The translations under genes were made by a program, and so were the position numbers. The notes beneath the pieces were generated by a model. It made no database searches. It saw only the letters and a program-made list of their open reading frames with translations, and was not told the DNA's origin. From Actinomycetes bacterium (lineage in GTDB: Bacteria; Actinomycetota; Acidimicrobiia; Acidimicrobiales; Palsa-688): 64,000 nt of DNA. The DNA is taken from assembly GCA_021850325.1 (NCBI GenBank), contig JAJZMF010000020.1:124001-188000 (forward strand), in the 5' to 3' direction. Of this stretch, positions 16,495 to 26,200 are shown piece by piece. Numbering within the stretch: position 1 is the stretch's first letter; each line of letters starts with the position of its first letter.

Positions 16495-16719
16495 GAGCCC
16501 CTCGCAGTCGTCGTCGCCCTCCTGGGCCGCGTCCAGTGGGCTGGTTAGGTCAGCGGTCCGGCCCCGCTCCAAACTCGTCCGGAGGGGAAAGCACCGAGTC
16601 TAGCCCCTTACCGGCACGGTGCCGCCGAAGCGCCCGAGCGGGCCTGGGGCGGGTCATGTGGTACGGTCCTTGGATGGTGAGCCTGTGAGCCCAGCCCCGG
16701 CTGCGAGAGCGCCCTATCG

Positions 16720-17688
16720 GTGCACAACCCGCCCGTGGGCGACGCGGTAGGCCTGGTGCAGCCGGCCTCACTGCGAGAAGCGCTCGACGACGACGTACAG
16801 AGGCTCCTCGGACGTCACCTCTCGGTCGCCAAGGAGTGGTTCCCCCATGAGCTCGTCCCTTGGGAGCGCGGCCGGAGGTTCGAGCCGGGCGCCGAGTACC
16901 AGGCCGACGGCGAGCCTTTGCCGGCCGGGGTGGCTTCGGCCCTCTACGTGAACCTGCTGACCGAGGACAACCTGCCCCATTACTTCCACGCCATCGTCGA
17001 GGTCTTCGGGCCCGCCTCGGCCTGGGGGGAGTGGGCCAGGCGGTGGACGGCCGAGGAGCAGCGCCACTCCATCGTGCTGCGGGACTGGCTGTGCGTCACC
17101 CGGCAGGTGGACATGGTGGCGTTGGAGCGGGCGCGCATGCACCAGGTGTCGCGCGGCTTCCGCCCGGGCACACGGGCCGGCTCCGTGGCCGACGGGATCG
17201 TCTACCTGACCCTCCAGGAGCTCGCCACCCGCATCGCGCACTGGAACACGGGCCGCCTGCTCGAACCGGAGGGCTTCGCCATGCTCAAGCGCGTCGCCGC
17301 CGACGAGAACCTGCACTTCCTCTTCTACCGGGACCTGGTGACGGCCGCCCTGGAGGTCGACCCCTCCCGCACCGTCGAGGCTATAGACCGACAGGTGAGA
17401 GCGTTCGAGATGCCCGGGGCCGAGATCGACGGTTTCAGTGCCCATGCCGCCGCCATCGCAGCTGCCGGGATCTACGACTTCCGCGTCCATTACGAGCAGG
17501 TCCTGGCGCCTGTGGTGATGGGCCATTGGGCGCTCGGTGCGCTGGAGGGCCTCGATGCCGAAGCTGAACAGGCACGCGACCGTCTCTTCCGTTGGGTGGC
17601 GCGTCTGCAGCGGGTGGCGGAGCGGATGGCCTCCCAGGCCGCTCCCGCAGCCCCCCTGGCCCAAGGGGCGTACGTCCCGAGCGCTTGA
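16720..17688 (+). CDS. Acyl-ACP desaturase (ferritin-like di-iron)
   Basis: 322 residues. The di-iron ligands appear as E82 (LLTEDNLPHYFH), E113-x-x-H116 (AEEQRH), E167 (TLQELATR) and E196-x-x-H199 (DENLH), the two ExxH pattern of soluble stearoyl-ACP desaturases and mycobacterial DesA proteins. It would introduce a cis double bond into acyl-ACP using ferredoxin and oxygen. The C-terminus is Ala-rich. A CFA-type methyltransferase 1.2 kb downstream on the other strand could use the resulting double bond. Start GTG 16720; the start is not strongly fixed by a ribosome-binding site. Confidence 0.85.
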   Translation: MHNPPVGDAVGLVQPASLREALDDDVQRLLGRHLSVAKEWFPHELVPWERGRRFEPGAEYQADGEPLPAGVASALYVNLLTEDNLPHYFHAIVEVFGPASAWGEWARRWTAEEQRHSIVLRDWLCVTRQVDMVALERARMHQVSRGFRPGTRAGSVADGIVYLTLQELATRIAHWNTGRLLEPEGFAMLKRVAADENLHFLFYRDLVTAALEVDPSRTVEAIDRQVRAFEMPGAEIDGFSAHAAAIAAAGIYDFRVHYEQVLAPVVMGHWALGALEGLDAEAEQARDRLFRWVARLQRVAERMASQAAPAAPLAQGAYVPSA

Positions 17689-17700
17689 GTGCGCACCGTG

Positions 17701-17758
17701 CCGGCCCAGCACCTGCCGGCCCAGCACCTGCCGGCCCAGCACCTGCCGGCCCAGCACC
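17701..17758 (+). repeat. 15-bp tandem repeat after the desaturase gene
   Basis: Unit CCGGCCCAGCACCTG repeated three times exactly and a fourth time as 13 matching bases, beginning 12 nt after the desaturase stop codon. It is non-coding as annotated and lies between convergent genes. Confidence 0.9.
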
Positions 17759-17791
17759 CATGGGCACCTCCTGCCGAAAGCGCCCTGACGC

Positions 17792-18739
17792 CTAAGCTTC
17801 CTCCAGGACCAGCCAGTCCCTGTGCCAGAGCAGCGCACAATTGCGGTCACAGGCACCCGCACCCCCGAGCGGGCTGCCGTCGCAACGGACGCCGTCCAGG
17901 ATGAACCACTCCCCCGCCGGCCTCTTCCACGCCGGGAGAGGCGTGAGGTGCTCGAGGGGGCGTGCCACCTGGTGGGCCTGTCCGCAGTAGGCCCACATGT
18001 TCTCGGAGAAGACCACACCGTCCCTCCGGCCGTGCCGGTCCAGGGTCGCCCTGATCTCGCCGGGCGTCCTGACCGTGGCCCGGCCATGACGGGCCCCGTG
18101 AGCGGCCTGGTCCTGGGAGCCGATGGCCAGGCCGGTACCTCCCTCGCCGGTAACCGGCCGAGCCGGCTCGCCCGGGCCAGAAGCCGGCTCGAGCCACTCC
18201 TCCCGGAAGTAGAGCGAACAGGCACGCCCGCACCCGGGGCTGCCGTCCGGGCTGTCGCAGGTGGCGCCGGCCAGCGCGACCGTCGCCGAGACGGGCCTGG
18301 CCCAGAGCGAGTCGGTGAGCATCCGCCGGACGACCCGTTCGACCTGGTACGTCCGTCCGCAGTGGCCCCACTGGTTCACGGCGAACCACAAGCCCCTCAG
18401 CCGGTCGTCCGCGTCCAGGGTGGCCCGGACGGCGTCCGCGTCCTTGACCCTCACCCAGTCGCCCACCTGGTAGCCCGCCGGCCTGCCCTGTCCCACCGGG
18501 CGTTGGCCATGGCGTAGCCACATGGTGAAGGCATGTTTCAGCGGCCTGGCCCAGCTGTAGGGCCATGGGTAGCGGTAGGGGGCCCCCTCGAACTGGCAAC
18601 GCTCCCGGGACCGGGAGCGCAGCAACCGGGCCATGCTCAGCTCGGGCTTCCAGCCTCGGCCCCCGCCCACTGCCGAGCCGCCCGTGCCTGCGCTGTCCCC
18701 GCCCTGGCCGGGCACGGCGTCCCCCTGGTCGCGCTGCAC
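17792..18739 (-). CDS. Protein with two copies of a Cys/Trp domain of unknown function
   Basis: 315 residues. Two homologous blocks of about 90 residues (about 93-185 and 222-314) share: V-x-V-x(7)-R-A-T-L-D near the start, a NxW-x-x-CG or NMWAYCG motif, a basic helix, then C-D-x(5-8)-C-x-x-x-C and a final FREEWLEP/WHRDWLVLE. The domain resembles a cysteine-containing module I have seen beside glycosyltransferase and secondary-metabolite genes, without known function. Spaced Cys residues suggest a metal site. The N-terminal 60 residues are low-complexity; the true start may be internal. It sits between fatty-acid desaturase and CFA-type genes. Confidence 0.65.
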   Translation of the reverse strand: MQRDQGDAVPGQGGDSAGTGGSAVGGGRGWKPELSMARLLRSRSRERCQFEGAPYRYPWPYSWARPLKHAFTMWLRHGQRPVGQGRPAGYQVGDWVRVKDADAVRATLDADDRLRGLWFAVNQWGHCGRTYQVERVVRRMLTDSLWARPVSATVALAGATCDSPDGSPGCGRACSLYFREEWLEPASGPGEPARPVTGEGGTGLAIGSQDQAAHGARHGRATVRTPGEIRATLDRHGRRDGVVFSENMWAYCGQAHQVARPLEHLTPLPAWKRPAGEWFILDGVRCDGSPLGGAGACDRNCALLWHRDWLVLEEA

Positions 18740-18851
18740 CGCGGACAGTCTAAATAGGCCCCGCGCTTAGCAGTCAGGGCTCCCGCACCGGGGCTCGGGC
18801 ACCCGGCCACCCACGGCGGCACCGCGCGCGCCGGTCCCCGGCGCCCGCCCC

Positions 18852-19724
18852 TCAGGGACGGCGTTCAAAAGCGAGGCGGTAGAGGGTGCAGACCCGCCGG
18901 TCGAACATGGCCCGCGAGACGCGCAGGTAACGCAGGTACCGCCGGTAGTTGGCCCGGCCGACCAGCTCGCAAGCGCTCTGCGCCTGGGCCTCCAGTCGTC
19001 CCTGCCAAAGGCGCAGCGTCTGGGAGTACTGGTCGCCGTCGCTACGCAGGCCCACGAGACGGAACCGCGCCTCGGACGCCTCGACGATGTCGCTCAATTG
19101 GGGCAAGGTCGACTCGGGGAATATCTCCTGGCTTATAAAAGGCGCAACAGAGCCGTGGTCCGGGTCGAAGTCCTCCCAGGCGATCGTCTGCAGGGACAGG
19201 CGCTTCCCCGGCGCCAACCACCCGGCGCACCTGTCGAAGAAGCTGCGGTAGACGGCGCGCCGTTGTGCTCTCGAGAGCTCCGGCCGGCTGAAGTGCTCGA
19301 AGGCGCCGATCGAGGTCACGGCGTCGTAACCCCCGACCGGGACGTGGTCGCGCCAGTCCTCGAGGCGGATGTCCCAATGCTCCGAGGGGGGAAGCGACAC
19401 CGCCTGGTCCGAGCTCAGCGTCAGGCCCGTCACATGGCCGACGCCGTGTTCCTCCACCAGGTAGCGCACCAGGGCCCCCCAACCACAGCCGATGTCCAGC
19501 ACCCGCTGCTGACCGGCCGCCTGTGCCGCCGTGGCGTGCCACGCCAGCTTCGCCAGCTGTGCCGCCTCCAGGTCCTCGTCGAGCTCGTCGGGCCACAGCG
19601 CGCAGGAGTACACCATCCGCGAGTCGAGCCACAGCCGGTAGAAGTCCCGGCCGATGTCGTAGTGGTGCTCTATCGCCTGCCGGCTCGCCCCATCGCCCCG
19701 AGCTCCAACGGCATCCTCCACCAC
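18852..19724 (-). CDS. Cyclopropane-fatty-acid-synthase-type methyltransferase
   Basis: 290 residues. Typical CFA/mycolic-acid methyltransferase landmarks: HYDIGRDFYRLWLD (21-34), YSCALWP, SAM motif DIGCGWGALVRYL (77-89), the GLTLSSDQ strand and FEHFSR with the bicarbonate-site region. Such enzymes methylate or cyclopropanate unsaturated acyl chains in membrane lipids. Its length lacks the N-terminal lipid-binding domain of E. coli Cfa, as in mycobacterial CmaA-like proteins. Residues corresponding to the usual YIFPGG are changed to SQEIFPEST, so the substrate may differ. GTG start 19724. Confidence 0.75.
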   Translation of the reverse strand: MVEDAVGARGDGASRQAIEHHYDIGRDFYRLWLDSRMVYSCALWPDELDEDLEAAQLAKLAWHATAAQAAGQQRVLDIGCGWGALVRYLVEEHGVGHVTGLTLSSDQAVSLPPSEHWDIRLEDWRDHVPVGGYDAVTSIGAFEHFSRPELSRAQRRAVYRSFFDRCAGWLAPGKRLSLQTIAWEDFDPDHGSVAPFISQEIFPESTLPQLSDIVEASEARFRLVGLRSDGDQYSQTLRLWQGRLEAQAQSACELVGRANYRRYLRYLRVSRAMFDRRVCTLYRLAFERRP

Positions 19725-19904
19725 CGCGGGCCAACGCTAGCAGGACCGGACCGGTGTGCCCACGGCCAGGCCACGGGCGGTGGGGCTCTCGCCGTCCCTC
19801 CCGGCCGTCAGCCCTCCCAGAGGTCCGCTTTGCGGCCAACGCCGCACTTTGAGCGCTCTCGGGTCAGGAAACCGTTGCTCCTGCCGACCGCACCACTGTG
19901 AGAT

Positions 19905-21713
19905 GTGCCCCGGGAGCGCCGAGCGTACCCAACGGTGCGCGCGTCAGCGCTGCCTGCCGTGGCCGCTAACCAGGCACCGCGGTGCGAGGTCCCGCCTCGT
20001 CCTGGCACTGCCAGCACGGGTCGCACCCCCGCGGCCGGACCGGCCTCCCCTGAGCGCTTCGGCAGCGAAGCCGTCGACCGCGTCCTGGAGGGTTTGCGGA
20101 CCACGGGCCGGGATGCCCTCGTGGCCGCGATGTCGGACGACGGCTTCAGGACCGAGGTCCCGGCACAGCCGGAACTTGCCGGCTTGCGCTCCCTGCCGCT
20201 GCCGCCCGGACGGGTCACGATGGTCGACCTGGTAGCCCCCGCCGACCGCCTGAGCGTGGTCAAGGCCTGGGAGAGCGCCCGGCGTACCGGTATGGCGATG
20301 GTCCCGGTGCGCCTGGCGGGAGATGCCGGGCAGCAATGGACCATGATCTTCCTGGACGCACGCCACCGCGCCGGGACCTGGTTGGGCCTGCTCGTGCCGG
20401 GCAGCGGCCAGGGCGGCCCAACGGCCAACGGCCTCCCCCTGCCGCCACCCGTCACACCGCGCACCGCCGCTCTCCGCAAGAACATGTTCGCCGTCATCAC
20501 GGGTGTGGACGAGCGAGCCCCGCTCCTCCTCGGCTGGCAGGAGGACCAGATGGTCGGGGTACGCTCGGTCGAGTTCCTCCATCCCGACGACCAGGACCGC
20601 GCCATCAGCTCCTGGTTGGGGATGTTGGCGGACAAGTCCCCCCAGCGCTACCGCGTCCGCCACCGCCGGTCCGACGGTTCATGGTTGTGGGTCGAGTGCG
20701 AGAACACCTACATCGACCATCCCGACCCGGACCAGGTGACCGTCCTCACCCAGTTGAGCGACATCTCCGACGAGATGTTGGCCTACGAAGCCCTCGGCCG
20801 CCGTGAGCAGATGGTGCGGCGCCTGGCTGAGGCCGTGCCCCTGGCGCTCGCCTACGTCGCACCGAACGGAGCGACGACCTATGCCAACGGCCGAGGGGCA
20901 CAGGTGCTCGGCCTGGTGGGCCAAGTGGGGATCCTGAGCCCGGCCAACGCGGCCATCGGCACTACCGGTCGCCACGCCCTGCGCCGGGCCCTCGAGTCGG
21001 TGCTCAGCTCAGGCGCGACCGAGGAGCTCGAGCTCGCGCTGCACAGCCCCGAGGGTGGGGCCCGGCAGTGCAAGTTCACCATCGTCAACCTGCCCGACCC
21101 CGAAGGCAACCCGGGTGCCCTGGTGTGCGCGGAGGACGTGACCGAGAGCGCGCGACTGCGCCAGGAACTGGAGTACAAGGCCACCTACGATGCCCTCACC
21201 CGGTGCCACAACCGGGAAGCGACCATGACCGCACTGGAACAGGCGGTCGCTTCGGGGCCTGGTCCCAGCGCCGTGATATTCGTGGACGTGGACCGGTTCA
21301 AGACGGTCAACGACCGCCTGGGCCATGCCGCCGGGGACGCCCTGCTCAAGGTCGTGGCCCAGCGCCTCGCAGACTGCGTACGCGCCGGGGACATCGTCGG
21401 TCGCCTGGGGGGTGACGAGTTCCTCGTCGTCTGCCGGACCGTGACCGAGGAAGCCGAGGTGGTCAGGATCGCGGAGCGCATCGAACTGGCGCTCTCGGCC
21501 CCGGTGCACCTGGTCGGGGCAACGGTGAGCGCCCGCGCCAGCATCGGCGTATCCTGGGCACAGCCCGGGATGAGCGCCGATGCCCTCGTAGCCAGTGCTG
21601 ATGCGGCGATGTACGTCTCCAAACGCGAAGGTGCGGGCCGGCCGGTCGTACTGCCGGCTGGCGACGACGCCCTCTCCTCCGACCAAGACGACGGGCCACG
21701 GCCCTCCGCTTGA
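19905..21713 (+). CDS. PAS-GGDEF diguanylate cyclase
   Basis: 602 residues, soluble. An N-terminal region of about 120 residues of unclear type is followed by a PAS/PAC domain (about 190-290, with FLHPDDQDRA and WLWVECENTYI), a second PAS (about 300-420) and a GGDEF domain (about 425-580). The active-site motif GGDEF is intact at about 503-507. An RAGD inhibitory-site motif lies five residues before it, so feedback inhibition by c-di-GMP is expected. The protein makes c-di-GMP in response to a signal sensed by the PAS domains. No EAL domain is present. Start GTG 19905 is provisional. Confidence 0.85.
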   Translation: MPRERRAYPTVRASALPAVAANQAPRCEVPPRPGTASTGRTPAAGPASPERFGSEAVDRVLEGLRTTGRDALVAAMSDDGFRTEVPAQPELAGLRSLPLPPGRVTMVDLVAPADRLSVVKAWESARRTGMAMVPVRLAGDAGQQWTMIFLDARHRAGTWLGLLVPGSGQGGPTANGLPLPPPVTPRTAALRKNMFAVITGVDERAPLLLGWQEDQMVGVRSVEFLHPDDQDRAISSWLGMLADKSPQRYRVRHRRSDGSWLWVECENTYIDHPDPDQVTVLTQLSDISDEMLAYEALGRREQMVRRLAEAVPLALAYVAPNGATTYANGRGAQVLGLVGQVGILSPANAAIGTTGRHALRRALESVLSSGATEELELALHSPEGGARQCKFTIVNLPDPEGNPGALVCAEDVTESARLRQELEYKATYDALTRCHNREATMTALEQAVASGPGPSAVIFVDVDRFKTVNDRLGHAAGDALLKVVAQRLADCVRAGDIVGRLGGDEFLVVCRTVTEEAEVVRIAERIELALSAPVHLVGATVSARASIGVSWAQPGMSADALVASADAAMYVSKREGAGRPVVLPAGDDALSSDQDDGPRPSA

Positions 21714-21723
21714 CGGAGGGCCG
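21699..21723 (+). terminator. Hairpin overlapping the GGDEF gene stop codon
   Basis: CGGCCCTCCG (21699-21708) and CGGAGGGCCG (21714-21723) form a perfect 10-bp stem whose 5-nt loop, CTTGA, contains the TGA stop. It may end transcription from either direction between the convergent genes. No U tract is seen. Confidence 0.45.
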
Positions 21724-21789
21724 CACCACCGCAGGCTACGGGCCGCCCCGGGAGGGCCCTCAGAGGCTCCCCGGACGGCCCTGCACCGC

Positions 21790-22959
21790 TCAGCTGGCAG
21801 CGATGCCCTCTATGCCGGCACCGAGGCCCGCCACGCTCCCGAGGTCGCTCAGCGACCCGTCCGGGTTCACGTGGAACTCGTCAACGGCTCCGGCAGCACC
21901 CGCCTCGGCGTACAGCGTGCTCCCGTCGGCCGAGGCCGCCAGGTCGACCGGGCCGGCGTCGGTACTGGCCACCACACCAGTCGCCCCGACGAGCGACGGG
22001 GCCCCGTTCGCCGCGACCGCGTACGCGCTGAGGTCGTTGCTGCCGGTGTTCGCGACGTAGTAGTGGTCACCGACGGCGGTGACCCAGCAGAGCGCCTTCT
22101 GCCCGTCCGGCACGGGCGCACTGAGGCTCGTCAGCGAGCCACCCGAGCCGAGTGAGAAGGTGTGGAGAGCACCGGTGGCCGCCTCCGCGGTGACGAGCTG
22201 ACCGGAGGGGCTGAACGTGAAGGCGAAGGGCACACTGCCCGTGTCCGGGGTCACTGTCGGCGAGAGGGAGAGCAGGCCGCGCTGGTCAACGCTGAACACG
22301 TCGAGCGAACTGGTGCTCGCCTTGGTGGTGACCACAAGGGCTGAGCCGTCCGGACTGAAGCCGATCTGGCCCGGCGACGAAAGGAAGTTGGGCGGCACGG
22401 TGTTCGACAGACCGAGTGAGCGTGCCGAACCCGCCAGGGCGACGAGGTGGTCGTCGACGACCCGGTAGCCGGCCAGCGTCCCGGCACCCCCGGCGTCAAG
22501 CACGTAGACGAGGTTCCCGTGCACGGCGACACTGTCGGGGAAAGCCCCACCCGAGCTCACGACCTGGACGAGCCGCAGCTCGCGCCCCCGCGCCGACAGC
22601 ACGGAGAGGGTGCCACTGCCGGCGTTGACCGCGAAGAGCAGCCTGGCCTGCGGGTCGTAGACGAGCGAGCCCTGCGAAGCCAGGGTGTCGGCCACAGCTC
22701 CTGCGGCATGCCCCCCCAACCCGCCCGTGGGTACCGTTCCGCTGAGGGACAGCCGGCCATCACGATGTTGAACGAAGACGTCGATGACGTTGCCGGCCGG
22801 GTTGTTGGTTTGCACGAACAGAGCATGCTCTGTACGGGCACCGGGCCAGGCCGGGCCGCCGTGCGAGGTGCCTTCGGCCGCTGCCACGCCGGCAGTGCCG
22901 AGCGTGACGAGCGCAGCCAGGGTGGTCGCAGCAAAAGACCGGCGAAGGGCGGTGTGCAT
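21790..22959 (-). CDS. Secreted lactonase-type beta-propeller protein
   Basis: 389 residues from ATG 22959, chosen for the AAAGGAGCA ribosome-binding site and an evident signal peptide (MHTALRRSFAATTLAALVTL, cleavage after VAAAEG). The remainder has seven WD-like blades with recurring patterns (DPQARLLFAVNAGSGTLSVL, GNLVYVLDAGGAGTLAGYRV, FSPDGSALVVTT, DHYYVANTGSNDLSAY). This fits the lactonase/YVTN beta-propeller family related to 6-phosphogluconolactonase (Pgl). Being exported, it is more likely a binding or adhesion protein than a cytosolic lactonase. It follows nrdJ on the same strand but 303 bp away. Confidence 0.78.
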   Translation of the reverse strand: MHTALRRSFAATTLAALVTLGTAGVAAAEGTSHGGPAWPGARTEHALFVQTNNPAGNVIDVFVQHRDGRLSLSGTVPTGGLGGHAAGAVADTLASQGSLVYDPQARLLFAVNAGSGTLSVLSARGRELRLVQVVSSGGAFPDSVAVHGNLVYVLDAGGAGTLAGYRVVDDHLVALAGSARSLGLSNTVPPNFLSSPGQIGFSPDGSALVVTTKASTSSLDVFSVDQRGLLSLSPTVTPDTGSVPFAFTFSPSGQLVTAEAATGALHTFSLGSGGSLTSLSAPVPDGQKALCWVTAVGDHYYVANTGSNDLSAYAVAANGAPSLVGATGVVASTDAGPVDLAASADGSTLYAEAGAAGAVDEFHVNPDGSLSDLGSVAGLGAGIEGIAAS

Positions 22960-23262
22960 GATCTGCTCCTTTGGGAGGGACGGTGTGGCTTTGGCATCAG
23001 AGACGCCGGCGCCAACCGTTTGATTGCACCTGCGCCTGCATGCGCTCCACCGACCGCTCGCCCCTGGCTCCATGCGCGCGCGTCGGGCCGAGGGCCGCCG
23101 AGGCCTGACCACCTCGGACAGCCCGCGCCTCTTGGCCCCGCTGTCGAACGGCCAGCCTGCACAAGGCGAAGGGCTGCACGCTTACGCGAGCAGCCCTTCG
23201 CCACCTCACACGGTGCCCTTTGCCACCTGTCGGCGGCCCGGCTCAGCTGCCGGCGTTGACAC
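22960..23262. other. Intergenic region, 303 bp, with nrdJ 3' hairpin
   Basis: Between nrdJ and the downstream propeller gene, both on the minus strand. Apart from the perfect 13-bp hairpin at 23165-23202 and the ribosome-binding site of the propeller gene, no gene or RNA is seen. The promoter for the propeller gene should lie here. Confidence 0.4.
23165..23202 (-). terminator. Hairpin downstream of nrdJ
   Basis: GGCGAAGGGCTGC (23165-23177) and GCAGCCCTTCGCC (23190-23202) form a perfect 13-bp stem with a 12-nt loop, 60 nt beyond the nrdJ stop. No strong U tract, but the stem is long and fits a terminator or 3'-end stabiliser. Confidence 0.55.
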
Positions 23263-26200
23263 TCACGAGCAACCGCTCGTCGTGCCGCACGAGGGGCAGG
23301 CATGGCAGCTGCCCGAGCGCTGCATCTGCACTCCGCACTGGTAGCAGTAGGGTGCGTCGCTTGCCTTGGCCTTGGGCGCCTCCGCTGCCGGGCCCGCCAC
23401 TGGCACGCTCGCCGGTGGAGCAGCAGGGAGGGCCCCCGCAGGCCGCCCGTCCCTCAGCTCCACCTCGCGCACGGTCTCGGCGCCCAGGGGCTCGTCGACT
23501 ATGGAGGCTTCCTCGACACCGGGAAGCGTGGGCTGCATGCGCTCTTGCACCGTCATGACACCGAGGTCGTAGCGCTCGTTCGGCTCCATGTACTCGACGG
23601 CCAGGCGGCGGAAGATGTAGTCGACCAACGACGAGGCGAAACGCAGGTCGGGGTCGTCGGTCATGCCGGCCGGCTCGAACCGCATGTTGGTGAAGTGGCG
23701 CACGTAGGTCGAGAGCGGCACACCGTGCTGGAGGCCCATGCTCACGGCGATGGCGAAGGCGTCCATGATCCCGGCCAGGGTCGAGCCCTGCTTGGAGACG
23801 CTGATGAACACTTCACCGGGACGCCCGTCGGGGAACTCCCCCACCGTCACGTAACCCTCACAGTCCGCAACCCGGAAGGAGAAGGTGGAGGACTTGCGCT
23901 TGCGGGGCATGTGCTCGTGGATGGGCTGCTTGACGACCACGGTCTGGAGCTTGAGGGCCTTCTCCAGCTCTGCCACCTTCCTGGCCAGCTCCGCGTCGTG
24001 GGCCTCGGCTTCCGAGCCCGTGATCTCCTCGGCCACTGTGGCCTTCTTCGTGGTCGCCAGCGGCTGGGCGACCTTGCAGTTGTCCCGGTACATGGCCACG
24101 GCCTTGATGCCGAGCTGCCAGGCCTCTATGTGGAGCTGCTCGACCTCCTCCACCGTGATCTCCTCCGGCGTGTTGATGGTCTTGGATATGGCGCCACTGA
24201 TGAAGGGCTGGGCGGCCGCCATCATCCGCAGGTGACCCCTGTAATGGATGGTGTTGTCCCCCATCGAGCAGGCGAAGACCGCCAGGTGCTCGGCCGCCAG
24301 GTGGGGAGCACCGATTATCGACTTGTGCTCGTCGATGTAGGCCACGATCTCCTTCACCTGTTCCTCGTTGTAACGCAGGCGGCGCAGGGCACGGGGCACG
24401 GTCTGGTTGACGATGGACATGGTGCCTCCGCCGACCAGCTTCTTGGTCTTGACCAGGCCCAGGTCGGGCTCGATACCGGTGGTGTCGCAGTCCATGAGCA
24501 GGCCGATCGTGCCCGTCGGGGCCAGGACGCTGGCCTGGGCATTGCGTACGCCGAACATCTCAGCTGCTTCCACCGCGTCGTCCCAGGCCTGCTGGGCCGC
24601 CGACAGCAGTTCCGTCGGCACCATCTCCTCGTTGATCTTCGCCACCTCTGCCCGGTGCATGCGCAGCACGTTGACCATGGGGTCGCGGTTTTCGTGGAAC
24701 CCGGCGAAGGGGCCCATGCGGGCAGCCGTACGAGCGGACACCGCATAGGCATGACCGGTCATCAGAGCAGTGATGGCCCCCGCCCAGGCCCGGCCCGCAT
24801 CGGAGTCGTAGGGCAGGCCCTGGGCCATGAGCAGCGCGCCGAGGTTGGCGTAGCCCAGGCCGAGCTGACGGAACCGGCGAGAGTTGTGGCCGATGGGCTC
24901 GGTCGGGTAGTCGGCGTTACCGACAAGGACCTCCTGGGCACTGAAGACGACCTCGACCGCCGCCTTGAAGCCCTCCACGTCGAAACTGCCCTCCTCGTCG
25001 AGGAACGACAGCAGGTTGAGGCTGGCCAGGTTGCAGGCCGAGTTGTCGATGTGCATGTACTCGCTGCAGTTGCGGACCACGATCCCGTTGACCACGTAGG
25101 AGTGGTTACGTGGCTCGCTCAGGTTGTAGGTCAGGGCGAAGCCCTCGTCCGTACGCTCCACCAGGCTGGCGCAACCGTCCTCGCCAGGGCCCCCATAGGC
25201 CCCCGTCAGTGCGGCGAGCTGGGAGAGGGCCACGGCCTTGGCCGTCACCGAGAACCCCACCGAGGCGGCGAAACGCTGAGTGGAGGCACGGCTCACCCGC
25301 AGCTCATAGCCCTCGCGGCCCGACCGCCTGACCCAGGTGGAGGTCGCCACGCCGAAGGCGCTGAGCAGCCGCTGGACGTCGAGCAGGACGCTGCGGTGGG
25401 CGGAAACGAACCCGACGTGGCCATCTGCCCCGCCCGTGGCGTAGCCCTCGGCATCGAACAGAGCGCTCAAGTAGGCAGCCTGGACGTCCGTCGGGGCCTG
25501 CATCACCGCCCAAGGCAGACCCGAAGGCATCTGGCCGGCCCCGGGAAGCCCCAGGCCCACCAGCATGGCCGTGAATAGCGGGTGCTCGGTGCGCATCACT
25601 GCCGCTCCGTCGGGCCCGGGCTCCACGACAGGCTCGGCCCCCCCCGAACCCGCCAACAGCCGCCGGTGACGGGCCATGGCCTCCTGGCCGCCCTCGTGGC
25701 CTGCATAGCTGCTGACCAACGTCCCGTCGGGGGCCACGCCTCCGGCGGCTGTCAGCCAGCCCAGGTAGTGGGCCAGCTCCGGTGTCCACTTCTCGGGTAG
25801 CTCCAGGACGCTCGCCCGGTCCACCTCGGGCCCCATGCCCTCGACGTCCACCAGGTACGGCAGGCTGTAGCTGGCGCCCACCGCCGGGGCCGGCAGGTTG
25901 AGCAGCTTGACCCGGTCGTCCGGCGTCAGCTCCTGCGCCTCCACATAACCCCGGTTGGCGGTGAAGAAGCGGTGGCCCGGGGTGCAGCGGACCTCCATGC
26001 CGTTGTCGAAGTGGAGCCGGGACACCGCCTGGTACCCGGTGATCATGAACGCCTCGGGCCTGGTCAGCTCCAGACGCTCGGCGGGCGCCTCCGGGTTGGT
26101 GGCGTCATGGGTGTACACGGCGAAGGCCTCGCCCTGGTTGGCCCGGGCGAACAGCTCCTGGAACCTTATGAGCCCCTTGTCGGTGTGCACGAAGGTGTCA

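Noticed and set aside
23302-25578. 758-codon open frame antisense to nrdJ
   Set aside because: Long antisense frames are expected in very GC-rich coding DNA; the translation is His/Arg/Gly-rich and resembles no protein, while nrdJ on the other strand is certain.
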